From: Candidatus Bathyarchaeota archaeon
GTDB lineage: Archaea; Thermoproteota; Bathyarchaeia; TCS64
Assembly: GCA_020346605.1 (NCBI GenBank)
Contig: CP070784.1
Span: forward strand, 1,372,292 to 1,436,291
Direction: 5' to 3'
Length of the DNA stretch: 64,000 nt
Position 1 is the first letter of the stretch. Each line of letters begins with the position of its first letter. The position numbers and the translations under genes are program-made. This document shows, in pieces, positions 34,886 through 43,532 of this stretch. The notes below the pieces were generated by a model that was not told the origin of the DNA, ran no database searches, and was given only the letters and a program-made list of their open reading frames with translations.

Positions 34886-34899
34886 GTTCTATGTAAAAC
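34886..34899. promoter_or_regulatory. Operator-like palindrome before marR
   Basis: GTTCTATGTAAAAC differs by one base from the element at 34361-34374. It lies 30 bases upstream of the marR ATG at 34856, the position expected for self-repression. The left and right halves are complementary except at one position. Confidence 0.65.
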
Positions 34900-35099
34900 C
34901 ATTTTCATGATCGACTTGCATGGCGCACGCATTCAACGTTTCGATTTTCCAGCATCGACCCTCTTCGTAAGTTGAGCTCTCAAGTCGAGCGAACGACAAT
35001 GTTGCGAGGGGGTGGAGTCCGAAGCCGCCAGGAAGCGGTTATGTAACCGTCTCCCACATTCATCGCACGTACTTTTGTCTGAGGGTGTGAGGGGCTCAC
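34900..35099. other. Intergenic stretch, nothing recognised
   Basis: 200 bases without a coding frame or RNA gene that I recognise. It ends with the stop codon region of the RraA-like gene. Confidence 0.4.
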
Positions 35100-35930
35100 C
35101 TATTTTTTCATGAGCCAGTCCCGATAGTCCTGCTCCATCTCATCCGTCCAGGTGCGCCCGTCTATCTCGCCTGAGGTGTATCTCCCCTGGCTGAGCCGGA
35201 GCCTGCTGAACTCGTCCTTGAGCCGTATGTCCTCGGATCTCTCCACGACTTCATCGGCGAGGTGTGCAGGAATGAAGATGATGCCCGTCGGTGTCCCCAG
35301 CACGACGTCCCCCGGCAAAACGGTGGCCTGCCCTATGCGGATGGGCGTGTTGATGCCTAAGAGAGTCGTGTCGGCGATGGCCGAGGGATCTAGGCCCCTG
35401 CAGAAAATCGCTAGATCTGGCAGCTTGGCCACTCCCTGATAGTCACGGATGGCCCCGTCGATGACCGCCCCTGCCTTGGTGCGGGTCTGTATGGAGGTGG
35501 ACAGGTTGTCGCCGGCGAAAGTGCCATCCTTGATCTTTCCGAACAGGTCAACGACGAGCACGTCCCCCGGGCTAAGGGAGTCGATGGCCCACGTATTCTG
35601 GCCCCCGGCCAGCCCGTGTTCCTCTCCGCTCTCTTGGACGAGGTCGTTTAGGTCCGGTCTGTGTGGGACCATCAACGCTGTGACTGCCCTGCCCACCAGG
35701 ATCTTGTCTGGGTGGGTCTGGAACCAGTTGCCCTCGAACTGTAGGCTGTAGCCGTGGTCTCTCAGAACGCCCCAGGCCTCCTCGGTGGTGACCTTCTCCA
35801 TGCGCTCGAGCAGGTCATCGGGGACCTTGGGGCGGCCGTCGGGAAGGCGTTCATAGCTGCAGAGTCGCGTCAGCTCCGCGACTGCTTCGGGCGGGTTCAC
35901 TATCCTCATACCCATCCCTCCATGGTTCAT
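35100..35930 (-). CDS. RraA/HMG aldolase-like family protein
   Basis: The protein is 276 residues from the ATG at 35930, which overlaps the stop of the upstream gene as ATGA, so translation is coupled. It matches the RraA-like family fold (RNase E inhibitor RraA, 4-hydroxy-4-methyl-2-oxoglutarate aldolase): VLVVDLFGKIKDGTFAGDNL, GAVIDGAIRDYQG and PGDVVLGTPTGIIFIPAHLADEV carry the conserved Gly and Arg-Asp residues. Archaea lack canonical RNase E targets, so an aldolase or related carbon-bond lyase role is more likely. It is paired with a mannonate dehydratase-like enzyme, suggesting sugar-acid breakdown. Confidence 0.85.
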   Translation of the reverse strand: MNHGGMGMRIVNPPEAVAELTRLCSYERLPDGRPKVPDDLLERMEKVTTEEAWGVLRDHGYSLQFEGNWFQTHPDKILVGRAVTALMVPHRPDLNDLVQESGEEHGLAGGQNTWAIDSLSPGDVLVVDLFGKIKDGTFAGDNLSTSIQTRTKAGAVIDGAIRDYQGVAKLPDLAIFCRGLDPSAIADTTLLGINTPIRIGQATVLPGDVVLGTPTGIIFIPAHLADEVVERSEDIRLKDEFSRLRLSQGRYTSGEIDGRTWTDEMEQDYRDWLMKK

Positions 35931-36949
35931 CCCTTCCTCTCGGCTTCCTCGATGCTCTGGGCGAGCCCCTTCATGTAGCCGAGGGAGTAGACCTTTCCGA
36001 GCATGTGGTACCCCTCGCTCCCGCCGAAGGCGTTGTCGCCGATGAGCTTGGGTGCGTGGTCTGGCCTCATGGGCCCCTCGAAGCCGATCTCGTAGTAGGT
36101 CTTCATGCACTCTATCATGTTCAGTTCGCCCTCCGGGTCGTCGTGGAAGACCTCTTGGAATCCGCCCTTCTCGTGGACCGACCCTCTGACGTTCCTGAAG
36201 TGGGCGAAGTGGATCTTGTTTTTTCTTCCGAAGTGCCGGATGGCGGAGGGGACGTCCACGCCCATCTCGGCGAAGCATCCCTGGCAGAAATTGATTCCTA
36301 AGCTGTCGCTGGGGACGATGTCCAGCAGCCTGTCGAAGGCCTCAACGCTCCTCAGGACTCTGGGGAACCCCTGTATCGGCGAGATCGGCGGATCGTCCGG
36401 GTGGAAGGTGACGACCACCCCTGCCTCCTCGGCGGTGGGGACGACCCCTTTCAGGAAGTACTCCAGGTTCCGCCAGATGTCCTCCTCCCTGTAACTCCCA
36501 TACTTGACCGTCGGGGGGACGTCCTTCACCAGCTCGTAGTCGAAGGCCGTGGATGTGGCCCCTCCCCTCGTTGGCGCGTCCAAGCTCGTCCTCCAGATCA
36601 TGTTCCTCACCGGCGGCATGTGCTGCGGCTTGATCACCTTGATCCCCGCCGCCCCCAGGTTCTCCAAAGACCTGCAGAACTCTTCGAGCTGCTCCTCACG
36701 GCCCGGGAGGTCGTAGAGGATCCTGTCGATCCCTGGCCCATCCTCCAGCACGTCAAGCCTCAGGCCGTGGCTCTCCACTAGCCGCCTGAGCTGCTCTAGG
36801 TCTCCCTGCTCCCACACCCCCGGCGGCCCGGAGCCACCGCGTGGGCCGTGGCCTATGACGTCGGTGCAGCCCAGTTGCCTCATCAGCGTCAGGTTCTCCG
36901 GCCTGTACGGGCCGCCGGGCGGCATGAAGGCGAACCTCATCCTGACCAT
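35927..36949 (-). CDS. uxuA: Mannonate dehydratase-like enzyme
   Basis: The protein is 340 residues. It resembles UxuA: a TIM barrel with FHPDDPP, INFCQGCFAEMG, HFAHFRNVRG and EGPMRPDHAP segments, which contain the metal-binding His and Cys residues of the family. UxuA dehydrates D-mannonate to 2-keto-3-deoxygluconate. The enzyme could act on a related sugar acid. It overlaps the RraA-like gene by four bases; an aldolase following a dehydratase is a reasonable catabolic pair. Confidence 0.85.
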   Translation of the reverse strand: MVRMRFAFMPPGGPYRPENLTLMRQLGCTDVIGHGPRGGSGPPGVWEQGDLEQLRRLVESHGLRLDVLEDGPGIDRILYDLPGREEQLEEFCRSLENLGAAGIKVIKPQHMPPVRNMIWRTSLDAPTRGGATSTAFDYELVKDVPPTVKYGSYREEDIWRNLEYFLKGVVPTAEEAGVVVTFHPDDPPISPIQGFPRVLRSVEAFDRLLDIVPSDSLGINFCQGCFAEMGVDVPSAIRHFGRKNKIHFAHFRNVRGSVHEKGGFQEVFHDDPEGELNMIECMKTYYEIGFEGPMRPDHAPKLIGDNAFGGSEGYHMLGKVYSLGYMKGLAQSIEEAERKG

Positions 36950-37117
36950 GGCGTCTCATGGATGAATGAGACTTACATGTACAAAACATTTGCATCAGTA
37001 CACGATCCGTTTCTGCACATGGGTTTGCTATACTCGGTCCCACACGAGCACGCTGGCGTCAGGCGAATCCTGCAAACAAAGAATTAAGAGAAACAGACTT
37101 GGAATTATTTATGCGGG

Positions 37118-37471
37118 ATGGATCTCGACTCATCACTTCTAGCAGTATGCGGAAGACACTGCGGTAACTGCGTCTGGTATCTCGGTGGGAGGGGCAGCAG
37201 CTGCTCGGGGTGCAACGTACATAAGGGTCACCCCAACTGGGGGGAATGCCGAGTGCATACCTGCGTCGAGGAGCACGATGCAAAATACTGTGGTGTCTGC
37301 GACGGGTTCCCCTGCGACCTGATCATAAACTACTATGACCCGGGCAACCCGGAGGGAGCGAGAAATGCAGCAATACGAGTTGCGGTGAATGCGTACCGCG
37401 CAAGGCACGGAGACGAGAAGACCCTGGATTACATCGAAAGAGCCGGTACACTTAACAAACCGGTAAAATGA
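37118..37471 (+). CDS. DUF3795 cysteine-rich protein
   Basis: The protein is 117 residues. It has eight or more cysteines in CGxHCGNC, CSGCNVH, CRVHTC and YCGVCDGFPC patterns, as in DUF3795 proteins, which probably bind metal. The function of the family is not known. An ATG at 37118 gives a normal length. It is isolated, upstream of a tRNA gene on the opposite strand. Confidence 0.8.
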   Translation: MDLDSSLLAVCGRHCGNCVWYLGGRGSSCSGCNVHKGHPNWGECRVHTCVEEHDAKYCGVCDGFPCDLIINYYDPGNPEGARNAAIRVAVNAYRARHGDEKTLDYIERAGTLNKPVK

Positions 37472-37585
37472 CGCGTTCACGGATGAGTAACGACGCGCGT
37501 GCAGGTAGTTATGTTTCCTCGGTGTTCTCTTGGTTATCTCCGTCGTGCTCAGGATTTTATTCTCAAAATTCTGTAAGAGCAGTGG

Positions 37586-37668
37586 TGCGGGGGGTGGGGT
37601 TCGAACCCACGGAGGACTAAACCATCAGGTCCTAAGCCTGACCCCTTTGGCCACTCGGGAACCCCCGC
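37586..37668 (-). tRNA. tRNA-Leu (anticodon TAG)
   Basis: The gene has a 7-bp acceptor stem (GCGGGGG with CCCCCGC), an intact T arm (GTGGG, TTCGAAC, CCCAC), a long variable arm, and a perfect anticodon stem TCAGG/CCTGA with loop CTTAGGA, anticodon TAG. A CCA is encoded next to it (37583-37585). The long variable arm identifies leucine, and TAG reads CUN codons. Confidence 0.95.
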
Positions 37669-37743
37669 CCGCCCCAATAGTAACCCACACGGAATTAAAA
37701 TCTTCCCGGACAGACAACCAGGAAGCAGAAAAAGAGAGTCAGC

Positions 37744-38832
37744 TCAGCGGGAGTGGAAGCCCTCCACGGGCTGGACCGCCATCTCGCCCACGACATCCAT
37801 CGTAGAATCGTCGCCGACGTAGGCTGCCACGGCGTCCCCCACGTCAGAGGTGCTCGAGGCGCCCCCCAGGTCGGAGGTCCTCACCCTCCCCTCGGAGAGC
37901 AGCCTGCAGACCGAGGCCTCGATCATGTCCGCCTCACGCCGCCGCCCCAGCCACTCCAGCATCAGCTTCGCCGATAGGATCGAGGCAATGGGATTGGCGA
38001 CGCCCTTCCCCGCCAGGTCCCAGGCAGTCCCGTGGATGGGCTCGAAGAAAGCAAAGTCTTCCCCGATGCACGCCGACGGGGCGAGACCAACCCCCCCTGT
38101 CTGCGCTATGACGATCCCCGAAAGGATGTCGCCGTACATGTCGGGGGCCACGATGACGTCGAAGCTCCGGGGGTCCCGGACTTGCATCATCGCGGCGACG
38201 TCCACGTTCTCGCAATCGGTCTCGATCTTAGGAGACTCGGCGGCCACCTCCTGGAACGCCATCCTGAACAGCTTGTCGCTGAACAGCCAATTGCTCTGCT
38301 CCACGCAGGTCACCCTCTTCCGCCTCCTCTCCTGGGCGTACCTGATTGCGAAGCGGGAGATCCTCCGGGAGCCGCTGCTGGTGATCACCCTCTTATCCAT
38401 CCCCCTCTCGTTCCAGAGGAAGCCCTCATGCTCTAGGGCGATACCCTCGGCGTTGTCCCTGACGATGACCACGTCGATGTCACCATAACCGTTTCCAGAC
38501 CTATCCCTAATGACACCGGGGTACAGCTTCAGCGGGCGCACGTTCGCGTAGGCGTCCCTCTCCATCCTGAGGTAGACGAGGACCTTCCTGGGGATCCCGT
38601 AAGGGGCATAGTCGTGGCCCACGGCCCCGAACAGCACCGCGTCGGCCTCCTCGCAGGCGTCCCTTGCCTCCTGGGGCAGGGGGTCGCCCTCCCTGATGTA
38701 GGCCCCTCCGCCCACTGAGCACTCGGTGAACTCGAAGCCGAGCCCCGTAGCCTCTAGGACCTTGACGGACTCTCTGGTGACCTCTGGTCCCACACCGTCA
38801 CCTGGGAGGACAGCTATGTTGTACCCCGTCAT
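37744..38832 (-). CDS. Isopropylmalate/isocitrate dehydrogenase family enzyme
   Basis: About 362 residues from the ATG at 38832; the open frame upstream has an unnatural composition. The protein starts with the typical MTGYNIAVLPGDGVGPEV and contains LRMERDAYANVRPLKLYPG, VIVRDNAEG and the metal-binding FDVIVAPDMYGDILSG region, then the NAD-binding loop EPIHGTAWDLAGKGVANPIA. It could be 3-isopropylmalate dehydrogenase, homoisocitrate dehydrogenase or a tartrate/isocitrate relative; the substrate loop does not decide. No other leucine genes are nearby. Confidence 0.88.
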   Translation of the reverse strand: MTGYNIAVLPGDGVGPEVTRESVKVLEATGLGFEFTECSVGGGAYIREGDPLPQEARDACEEADAVLFGAVGHDYAPYGIPRKVLVYLRMERDAYANVRPLKLYPGVIRDRSGNGYGDIDVVIVRDNAEGIALEHEGFLWNERGMDKRVITSSGSRRISRFAIRYAQERRRKRVTCVEQSNWLFSDKLFRMAFQEVAAESPKIETDCENVDVAAMMQVRDPRSFDVIVAPDMYGDILSGIVIAQTGGVGLAPSACIGEDFAFFEPIHGTAWDLAGKGVANPIASILSAKLMLEWLGRRREADMIEASVCRLLSEGRVRTSDLGGASSTSDVGDAVAAYVGDDSTMDVVGEMAVQPVEGFHSR

Positions 38833-39082
38833 TTCTCCCATCCAATGGGGAAGCTTTACAGTCGACCCGATAAATCCCTTCGTAGGTATCGACGGGAGAC
38901 ACACAGCTCCAGTCCGAAGAAAGTAACATTCCAGGGCAGAGGGCGCCAATGACGGGGTCGCTACGGCTCGTCCTTTGATCATCCTGTCAACGGCGACGTT
39001 CGTCGACTTCCCCCTCGCCGCGAAGCACACCAGCGCCCTGGAGACCAACAGCTGTAATAGCCACGGAGAGATCTAGAATATC

Positions 39083-39724
39083 GTGCTCCCTGCAACCACT
39101 ACGGCCGTCGTTCTGACCCTCTACCTCTTCGTCTTCTTCTCGATAAACGCACAGAACATTATCAGAGGCATCAGGCTCAGGAAGGGTAACAGGTCCTACG
39201 CAGAGGTAGAGTCACCTCAGGGCGCTGCCATGGCGCTGACGGGGCTCGGAACCCTGGCGTTCTATATGGAGACCATAGGATTCATCTACCTTTGCCTCGC
39301 CGGCGGAAGTTATTATATACACTCATCGCTCCTCCAACTGCACCTCCCACACGAATCTCTCCTCCAGGTCCTGGGCCTGACGATCGTGGGTGTCGGTGTC
39401 GGCGTCTTCCTGTGGAGCGTCACGAGCCGCGGACGTTACTCAGTCTCTTGGAGCATGCCCGAGGACCACCGGCTGGTCACGTGGGGCCCCTACAGACACG
39501 TCCGCCACCCGTCCTACCTGGGCTACTGCCTCATGTTCCTCGGCCACGCCCTGGTCCACCTCAACGTGATCGCGCTCCTACCGCTGATCGCCATCCCCGG
39601 CTACGTCACCCTATCAGCGAAGGAGGAGGAGCTGCTGATCGAGAGGTTCGGCGAGGAATACCTCGGGTACATGGAGACCACCGGCGGGTTCCTACCGAGA
39701 TTCGGCATCAGAAAGAAGAACTGA
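39083..39724 (+). CDS. Isoprenylcysteine carboxyl methyltransferase-like membrane protein
   Basis: The protein is 213 residues from a GTG at 39083, with about five transmembrane helices. The C-terminal motif GPYRHVRHPSYLGY with the later EEELLIERFGEEYLGY is diagnostic of the ICMT/phospholipid methyltransferase fold, which binds S-adenosylmethionine and methylates membrane substrates. Target unknown. It converges on the HAD gene, one base apart. Confidence 0.85.
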   Translation: MLPATTTAVVLTLYLFVFFSINAQNIIRGIRLRKGNRSYAEVESPQGAAMALTGLGTLAFYMETIGFIYLCLAGGSYYIHSSLLQLHLPHESLLQVLGLTIVGVGVGVFLWSVTSRGRYSVSWSMPEDHRLVTWGPYRHVRHPSYLGYCLMFLGHALVHLNVIALLPLIAIPGYVTLSAKEEELLIERFGEEYLGYMETTGGFLPRFGIRKKN

Positions 39725-39725
39725 A

Positions 39726-40445
39726 CTAGCCCTTGTCGATCTCATCCAAGATGGGGATGACCTCTGACAGGACTTCGATCTCGTAGTCGGGCTTATAGGG
39801 ACCCATCTCAACGCCATCTCCCCTGATCCAGACAGCTATCATGCCCACTCCCTTTGCCCCGGCGACGTCCGTCCGGAGGAGATCACCAACGTGAACCGCC
39901 TCCGAAGAATTCATACCCAGCTCCATCAGAGCTCTCCCGAAGACCAACCCGTTGGGCTTGCAGAAGCCCACCTCGTCCGAGAAGATCGTCGAGGAGAAGA
40001 ACCCCAAGATCCCCAGCTCATCCATCACCCTCTTGATCACGCGGCCCGAGGTTATGCCGGTGTCGCTGATCATCCCGATCGCGTAACGATCATGGAGTGC
40101 CTCCAGCGTCTCCATGGCACCCTCCTTCAAAGAAGGGGGGTTCTCCCAGATCGCGTTCTCGAACCTGCCGATCAACAAAGACCAAGCATCCTGTGGTAGT
40201 TCGACGTCTAGATGACCCAGTACGTGTCCAAGCCTCTCCTGGTTCGTGAAGTGGCGGTGGTCCCCGGTAGCTGAGAGGCTGCGGCCGAGATCCGCTGCAC
40301 AGGTGTAGGCCTCCCTGATCTCGTGGGTGGTCCTCTCCATTTTCAGCGTCCTCAGGACATCGGAGACGTACCCCACCCGATGTTCTGAGTAGTCCCTGTC
40401 CGAGAAGAGGGTGTTCCAGAGGTCGAATGTCACTGCCCGGATCAT
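39726..40445 (-). CDS. HAD superfamily hydrolase
   Basis: About 239 residues from the ATG at 40445. Motif I is FDLWNTL: the nucleophile Asp is present, but Trp replaces the second Asp, as in a known HAD-IA subgroup. Later motifs (MISDTG, a KRVMDELG helix, CKPNGLVF with Lys, HVGDLLRTDVAGAKGVGM with Asp) complete the set. It probably acts as a phosphatase on a small metabolite. Confidence 0.86.
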   Translation of the reverse strand: MIRAVTFDLWNTLFSDRDYSEHRVGYVSDVLRTLKMERTTHEIREAYTCAADLGRSLSATGDHRHFTNQERLGHVLGHLDVELPQDAWSLLIGRFENAIWENPPSLKEGAMETLEALHDRYAIGMISDTGITSGRVIKRVMDELGILGFFSSTIFSDEVGFCKPNGLVFGRALMELGMNSSEAVHVGDLLRTDVAGAKGVGMIAVWIRGDGVEMGPYKPDYEIEVLSEVIPILDEIDKG

Positions 40446-40511
40446 CCTTCCGTGCCTCCAACCTCTAGGAGACCTCAATCTATAATTAGCCTTGCCGGCG
40501 GTGCGAGGACC

Positions 40512-41726
40512 TCACCTGGCCCTTCTCCTGCCTTGGGTCATGATCTTGATCACGTCCCTGTGCCTCAGGGTGTAGTCCTTCGGCAGCCTCATCCCCGTCA
40601 CGGCGTCTATCGCGAGGATGTAGTTCTCCGCTAGCCTGGTGTGGACGTCCCGTGCCAGGTCGAGTGGCGTGGCTCCCTCGGGCATGAGGTGGACGTCGGG
40701 GAGTACGTTCTTGTGGTTGTCCGAGTAGGTCGACTCTTCGGCGACGGGGTACACCATGTTCACCTTGAGGAGCTTGAAGACCAGCGTGTTCAGGGCCTGC
40801 TGGATGCCGGTCCTCATCCACTTGGACATCACCCTCTCCTCCACGTAGTGGAGGGCCCTCTGCTGCTCGGGGGTCAGCTCGGCGTCCTCGGCCATCCTGA
40901 ACTTCTCCTGGCCGGGCGTGTAGCGGAGGAGCCCCATCCTCTCGGCTCTCCTCAGCACGAGCTCCGCCTCAGCCGAGCAGGCGGCGACGAGGCCGTGGCT
41001 GTAGTACTCCATCAGCAACTCGATGTTTTCCTCAGCGGCGTGCAGGTCCATCTTGTTGGCGATTATGAGCGTGGGCTTGATGAGGGGGAGCAGGACGGAC
41101 GAGAACTTGAGGGTCTGCTCCGGGCTCCATCCCTCGAAGGGCGTCTCCTCGAGCCCCGAGTCCCTGAGGGCCTGCGCGACCTGAGGGGTCCTGGCTTTGA
41201 TGCCCGAGAGGGTCTTTGCGAGGGCCTCCTCGGTCGTCGTGGACGCCTCCTCCCGCAGGACGAGTTGCCTGTTGTGGAGCACGATCTCGGTGATCCACTG
41301 CTCTATCTCGTTCTCTATGTCCATGACGTCCTGCACCGGGTTGCCGCTGCCAGGTCCCGCTATCTTGCCGTCGGCGTCGATGGAGCCCGAGGCGTCCACC
41401 ACGTGGATGAGCGCGTCGGCCTGGCCTATGACGGAGAGGAACCGGTTTCCGAGGCCCCTGCCGACCCAGGCGTCCTTGATCAGCCCCGGGACGTCCAAGA
41501 TCCTGACGGGGGCGTACCTCCAGCCGTCGATGCAGGTGGAGTTCAGGGGATTGTCCTCCACGCCCAGTTCGCCGCAGACGCACGCGTCGCAGACGTAGGC
41601 GGTGCCGACGTTGGGCTCCCTAGTCGTGAAGGGATAAGTGGAGATCTCGGCGTTCAGGAGGGTCGCCGCGTTGAAGAGGGTCGTCTTACCGACGTTCGTC
41701 TTCCCGATTATAGCCACGGTCACCAA
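40512..41726 (-). CDS. Obg-family GTPase with TGS domain (Ygr210/YchF type)
   Basis: The protein is 404 residues. G1 is GKTNVGKTT (8-16), G3 DVPGL, G4 NKMD. A helical insertion holds a pair of cysteines (CDACVCGE) near residue 45, unlike YchF itself. A C-terminal TGS-like segment (about 370-400) ends basic (KIMTQGRRRAR). Such proteins bind the ribosome and couple nucleotide hydrolysis to translation or stress. It is upstream of tRNA-Gly on the same strand. Confidence 0.9.
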   Translation of the reverse strand: MVTVAIIGKTNVGKTTLFNAATLLNAEISTYPFTTREPNVGTAYVCDACVCGELGVEDNPLNSTCIDGWRYAPVRILDVPGLIKDAWVGRGLGNRFLSVIGQADALIHVVDASGSIDADGKIAGPGSGNPVQDVMDIENEIEQWITEIVLHNRQLVLREEASTTTEEALAKTLSGIKARTPQVAQALRDSGLEETPFEGWSPEQTLKFSSVLLPLIKPTLIIANKMDLHAAEENIELLMEYYSHGLVAACSAEAELVLRRAERMGLLRYTPGQEKFRMAEDAELTPEQQRALHYVEERVMSKWMRTGIQQALNTLVFKLLKVNMVYPVAEESTYSDNHKNVLPDVHLMPEGATPLDLARDVHTRLAENYILAIDAVTGMRLPKDYTLRHRDVIKIMTQGRRRAR

Positions 41727-41831
41727 GGAAGAACCCCACGTAGTATCTGGAACTCCTGAAACATTAGAGTTCTGCTTGCGGTGAAGCTCTTTGGATTCGA
41801 CGACCTCGAAATGGAGGCTCCTTTGCTTTGG

Positions 41832-41904
41832 TGCGACCGCCGGGATTTGAACCCGGGACGTTGGCTTGGAAGGCCAAAATCTTGCCAGGCTAGACCACGG
41901 TCGC
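41832..41904 (-). tRNA. tRNA-Gly (anticodon TCC)
   Basis: A 73-base gene with acceptor GCGACCG/CGGTCGC, T arm CCGGG, TTCAAAT, CCCGG, and anticodon stem TTGGC/GCCAA with loop CTTCCAA, anticodon TCC. A CCA is encoded at the 3' end (41829-41831). TCC reads GGA and GGG codons. Confidence 0.95.
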
Positions 41905-41942
41905 CGACCTAGGAGGTGTGCGGATGGGATTAAAATCCTTTC

Positions 41943-42395
41943 TCAGCCCTTCAGGGGCCTCATGACCTCGATGGTGTAGTCCACGTTGTCCACGTCCTCC
42001 GGGACGTACATCACCTCAATGCTGTAGATCTCGTCGGAGGGCTCCAGGTCCTCGTCGTCTATGTACTCCTGGAGGCGCTGGTAGTATACCTCGATGGGGG
42101 ACTCGGCCCCGCAGAAGACCAGGAAGACAGCCCTCATGGAGGGCAGGATCTTGGTCTCTACGCCCTCGACCTCCTTCGGGACAGGTATGAGGACCTCCCT
42201 CCTCCCGTTCTTCACCCCCGGGGGGTCGTAGTACACGACGATGGAGTGGTCGTACCTGGGGTTCAGGTAGTCCTCGTGCGTCGAGAGCGCCCTCAGCATC
42301 TCCGTTATGGCCTTTCCCTCGTTCTCGCCGGGGGCCAGCGACCTGTAGGCGACCCGGTCGGGCTCTGTGGTCCTCACGCCGAAGTGGAGTATCAT
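41943..42395 (-). CDS. GyrI-like small-molecule-binding domain protein
   Basis: The protein is 150 residues without a DNA-binding domain. It resembles the GyrI/effector-binding fold of AraC-type regulators: repeated strand units VRTTEPDRVAYRSL and SIVVYYDPPG, then PKEVEGVETKILPSMRAVFLVFCG, and a C-terminal strand ending IEVMRPL. These domains bind hydrophobic or amphipathic small ligands. It may be a sensor or a resistance factor. It is downstream of taw1 on the same strand with no clear functional link. Confidence 0.75.
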   Translation of the reverse strand: MILHFGVRTTEPDRVAYRSLAPGENEGKAITEMLRALSTHEDYLNPRYDHSIVVYYDPPGVKNGRREVLIPVPKEVEGVETKILPSMRAVFLVFCGAESPIEVYYQRLQEYIDDEDLEPSDEIYSIEVMYVPEDVDNVDYTIEVMRPLKG

Positions 42396-42557
42396 CAGTT
42401 TACACCGTTGTTCCGGGCTGAGGGATCGAATTTCCCTGGTCCGGATGTCTTAGATAATTAGGGGGTGGATTTAAAGGCTTGCCCATGGGCGATCTCTCGA
42501 TGCGGGTTCTGCCCTCGGCAGGGTCATTGACGAGGCGTGGCTCAAATCTAGGCGCCA

Positions 42558-43523
42558 TCAGTAGAGCTTCTTCGGCTTCCGCAGGCTGCTCAGGAGGACG
42601 ATGGAGCTCGCTGGCTGCTCGTCCAAGATGCTGTAGCCCGACGCCTCGGACAGAGCCTCCGCGAAGATCATGATGTCCCTGTGCCACGCCATCTCCTCGT
42701 AGCCGAACCTCTGCCTGGCGTATCCGACGGACATGGCGGCCTTCGGCTCGAGGTAGGTGGCCCCGGATCTCTCGGCAAGCCTGGCGTAGCCCTCGGGGTC
42801 ATGCATGTTCAGCTTGGGGACGAGGGTGTGCCTCAGCACTGTTGGGCAGCTGAAGCTGGGCAGCAGGTCGAGGGTCTCCATTAGTCTCTGCCAGCCGTCG
42901 GGGACCAGGGGCCTGCAGGTGCGCCTGTAGGTCTCCTCGTCGGGGGCGCAGGCGCTCACATAGAGCTGGGAGGGCTCGGTGCCCAGGGCCGATAGGGCCT
43001 CGGGGAGCAGCCCGTTGGTGACGATGAAGACCGACTTGAAGCCGTGGTCGTAGAAGGTCTCGACGAGGTCCCCGAGGCGGGTGTAGAGTGCGGGCTCTCC
43101 CTCGAGGCTGATGGCGGCGTGGACGGGGTTCCTAGCCTCTTCGAGCATCTGCTTGGGCACTCTGGGGTTGCCCCCGAAGCCCGTGAGCGTCCTCCTGTGG
43201 GCCTCCAGGCACCCCTGGACTATGACCTCGGGCTCCACGATGGGGCCCTCCATAAGGCTGGTCTGCTCCCAGTGTACTCCGAGGTTCTCCGGGGTCGCCC
43301 TCCAGCAGAAGACACAGCTCTGGGTGCAGTGGCCCAGGCTGGGGGTCATCTGGAGGCAGCGGTGGCAGGGGACGCCGTAGAACCTCTGCTTGTAGCAGTG
43401 CTCCTCCCCAGCGGTGTTGAGACTCTTGCGGACCCAGTGGCAGGTCTTGACGGCGCTGTGGGTGCCCACGAGGCCGTAGCCCTGCCGGGTGTAGACGCTC
43501 CTCAGTTCGTCGGGGACGCTCAA
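42558..43523 (-). CDS. taw1: 4-demethylwyosine synthase (Taw1)
   Basis: The protein is 321 residues, a radical SAM enzyme. Cys66, Cys70 and Cys73 form CxxxCxxC. Additional cysteines at 28, 43, 53 and 56 could bind the second iron-sulfur cluster found in archaeal Taw1. LYVSACAPDEETYRR and TLVPKLNMHDPEGYARL are family segments. It condenses N1-methylguanosine at position 37 of tRNA-Phe with pyruvate. The stop is ten bases from the start of the next gene, the M32 carboxypeptidase. Confidence 0.9.
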   Translation of the reverse strand: MSVPDELRSVYTRQGYGLVGTHSAVKTCHWVRKSLNTAGEEHCYKQRFYGVPCHRCLQMTPSLGHCTQSCVFCWRATPENLGVHWEQTSLMEGPIVEPEVIVQGCLEAHRRTLTGFGGNPRVPKQMLEEARNPVHAAISLEGEPALYTRLGDLVETFYDHGFKSVFIVTNGLLPEALSALGTEPSQLYVSACAPDEETYRRTCRPLVPDGWQRLMETLDLLPSFSCPTVLRHTLVPKLNMHDPEGYARLAERSGATYLEPKAAMSVGYARQRFGYEEMAWHRDIMIFAEALSEASGYSILDEQPASSIVLLSSLRKPKKLY

Positions 43524-43532
43524 GGGTGGGCC

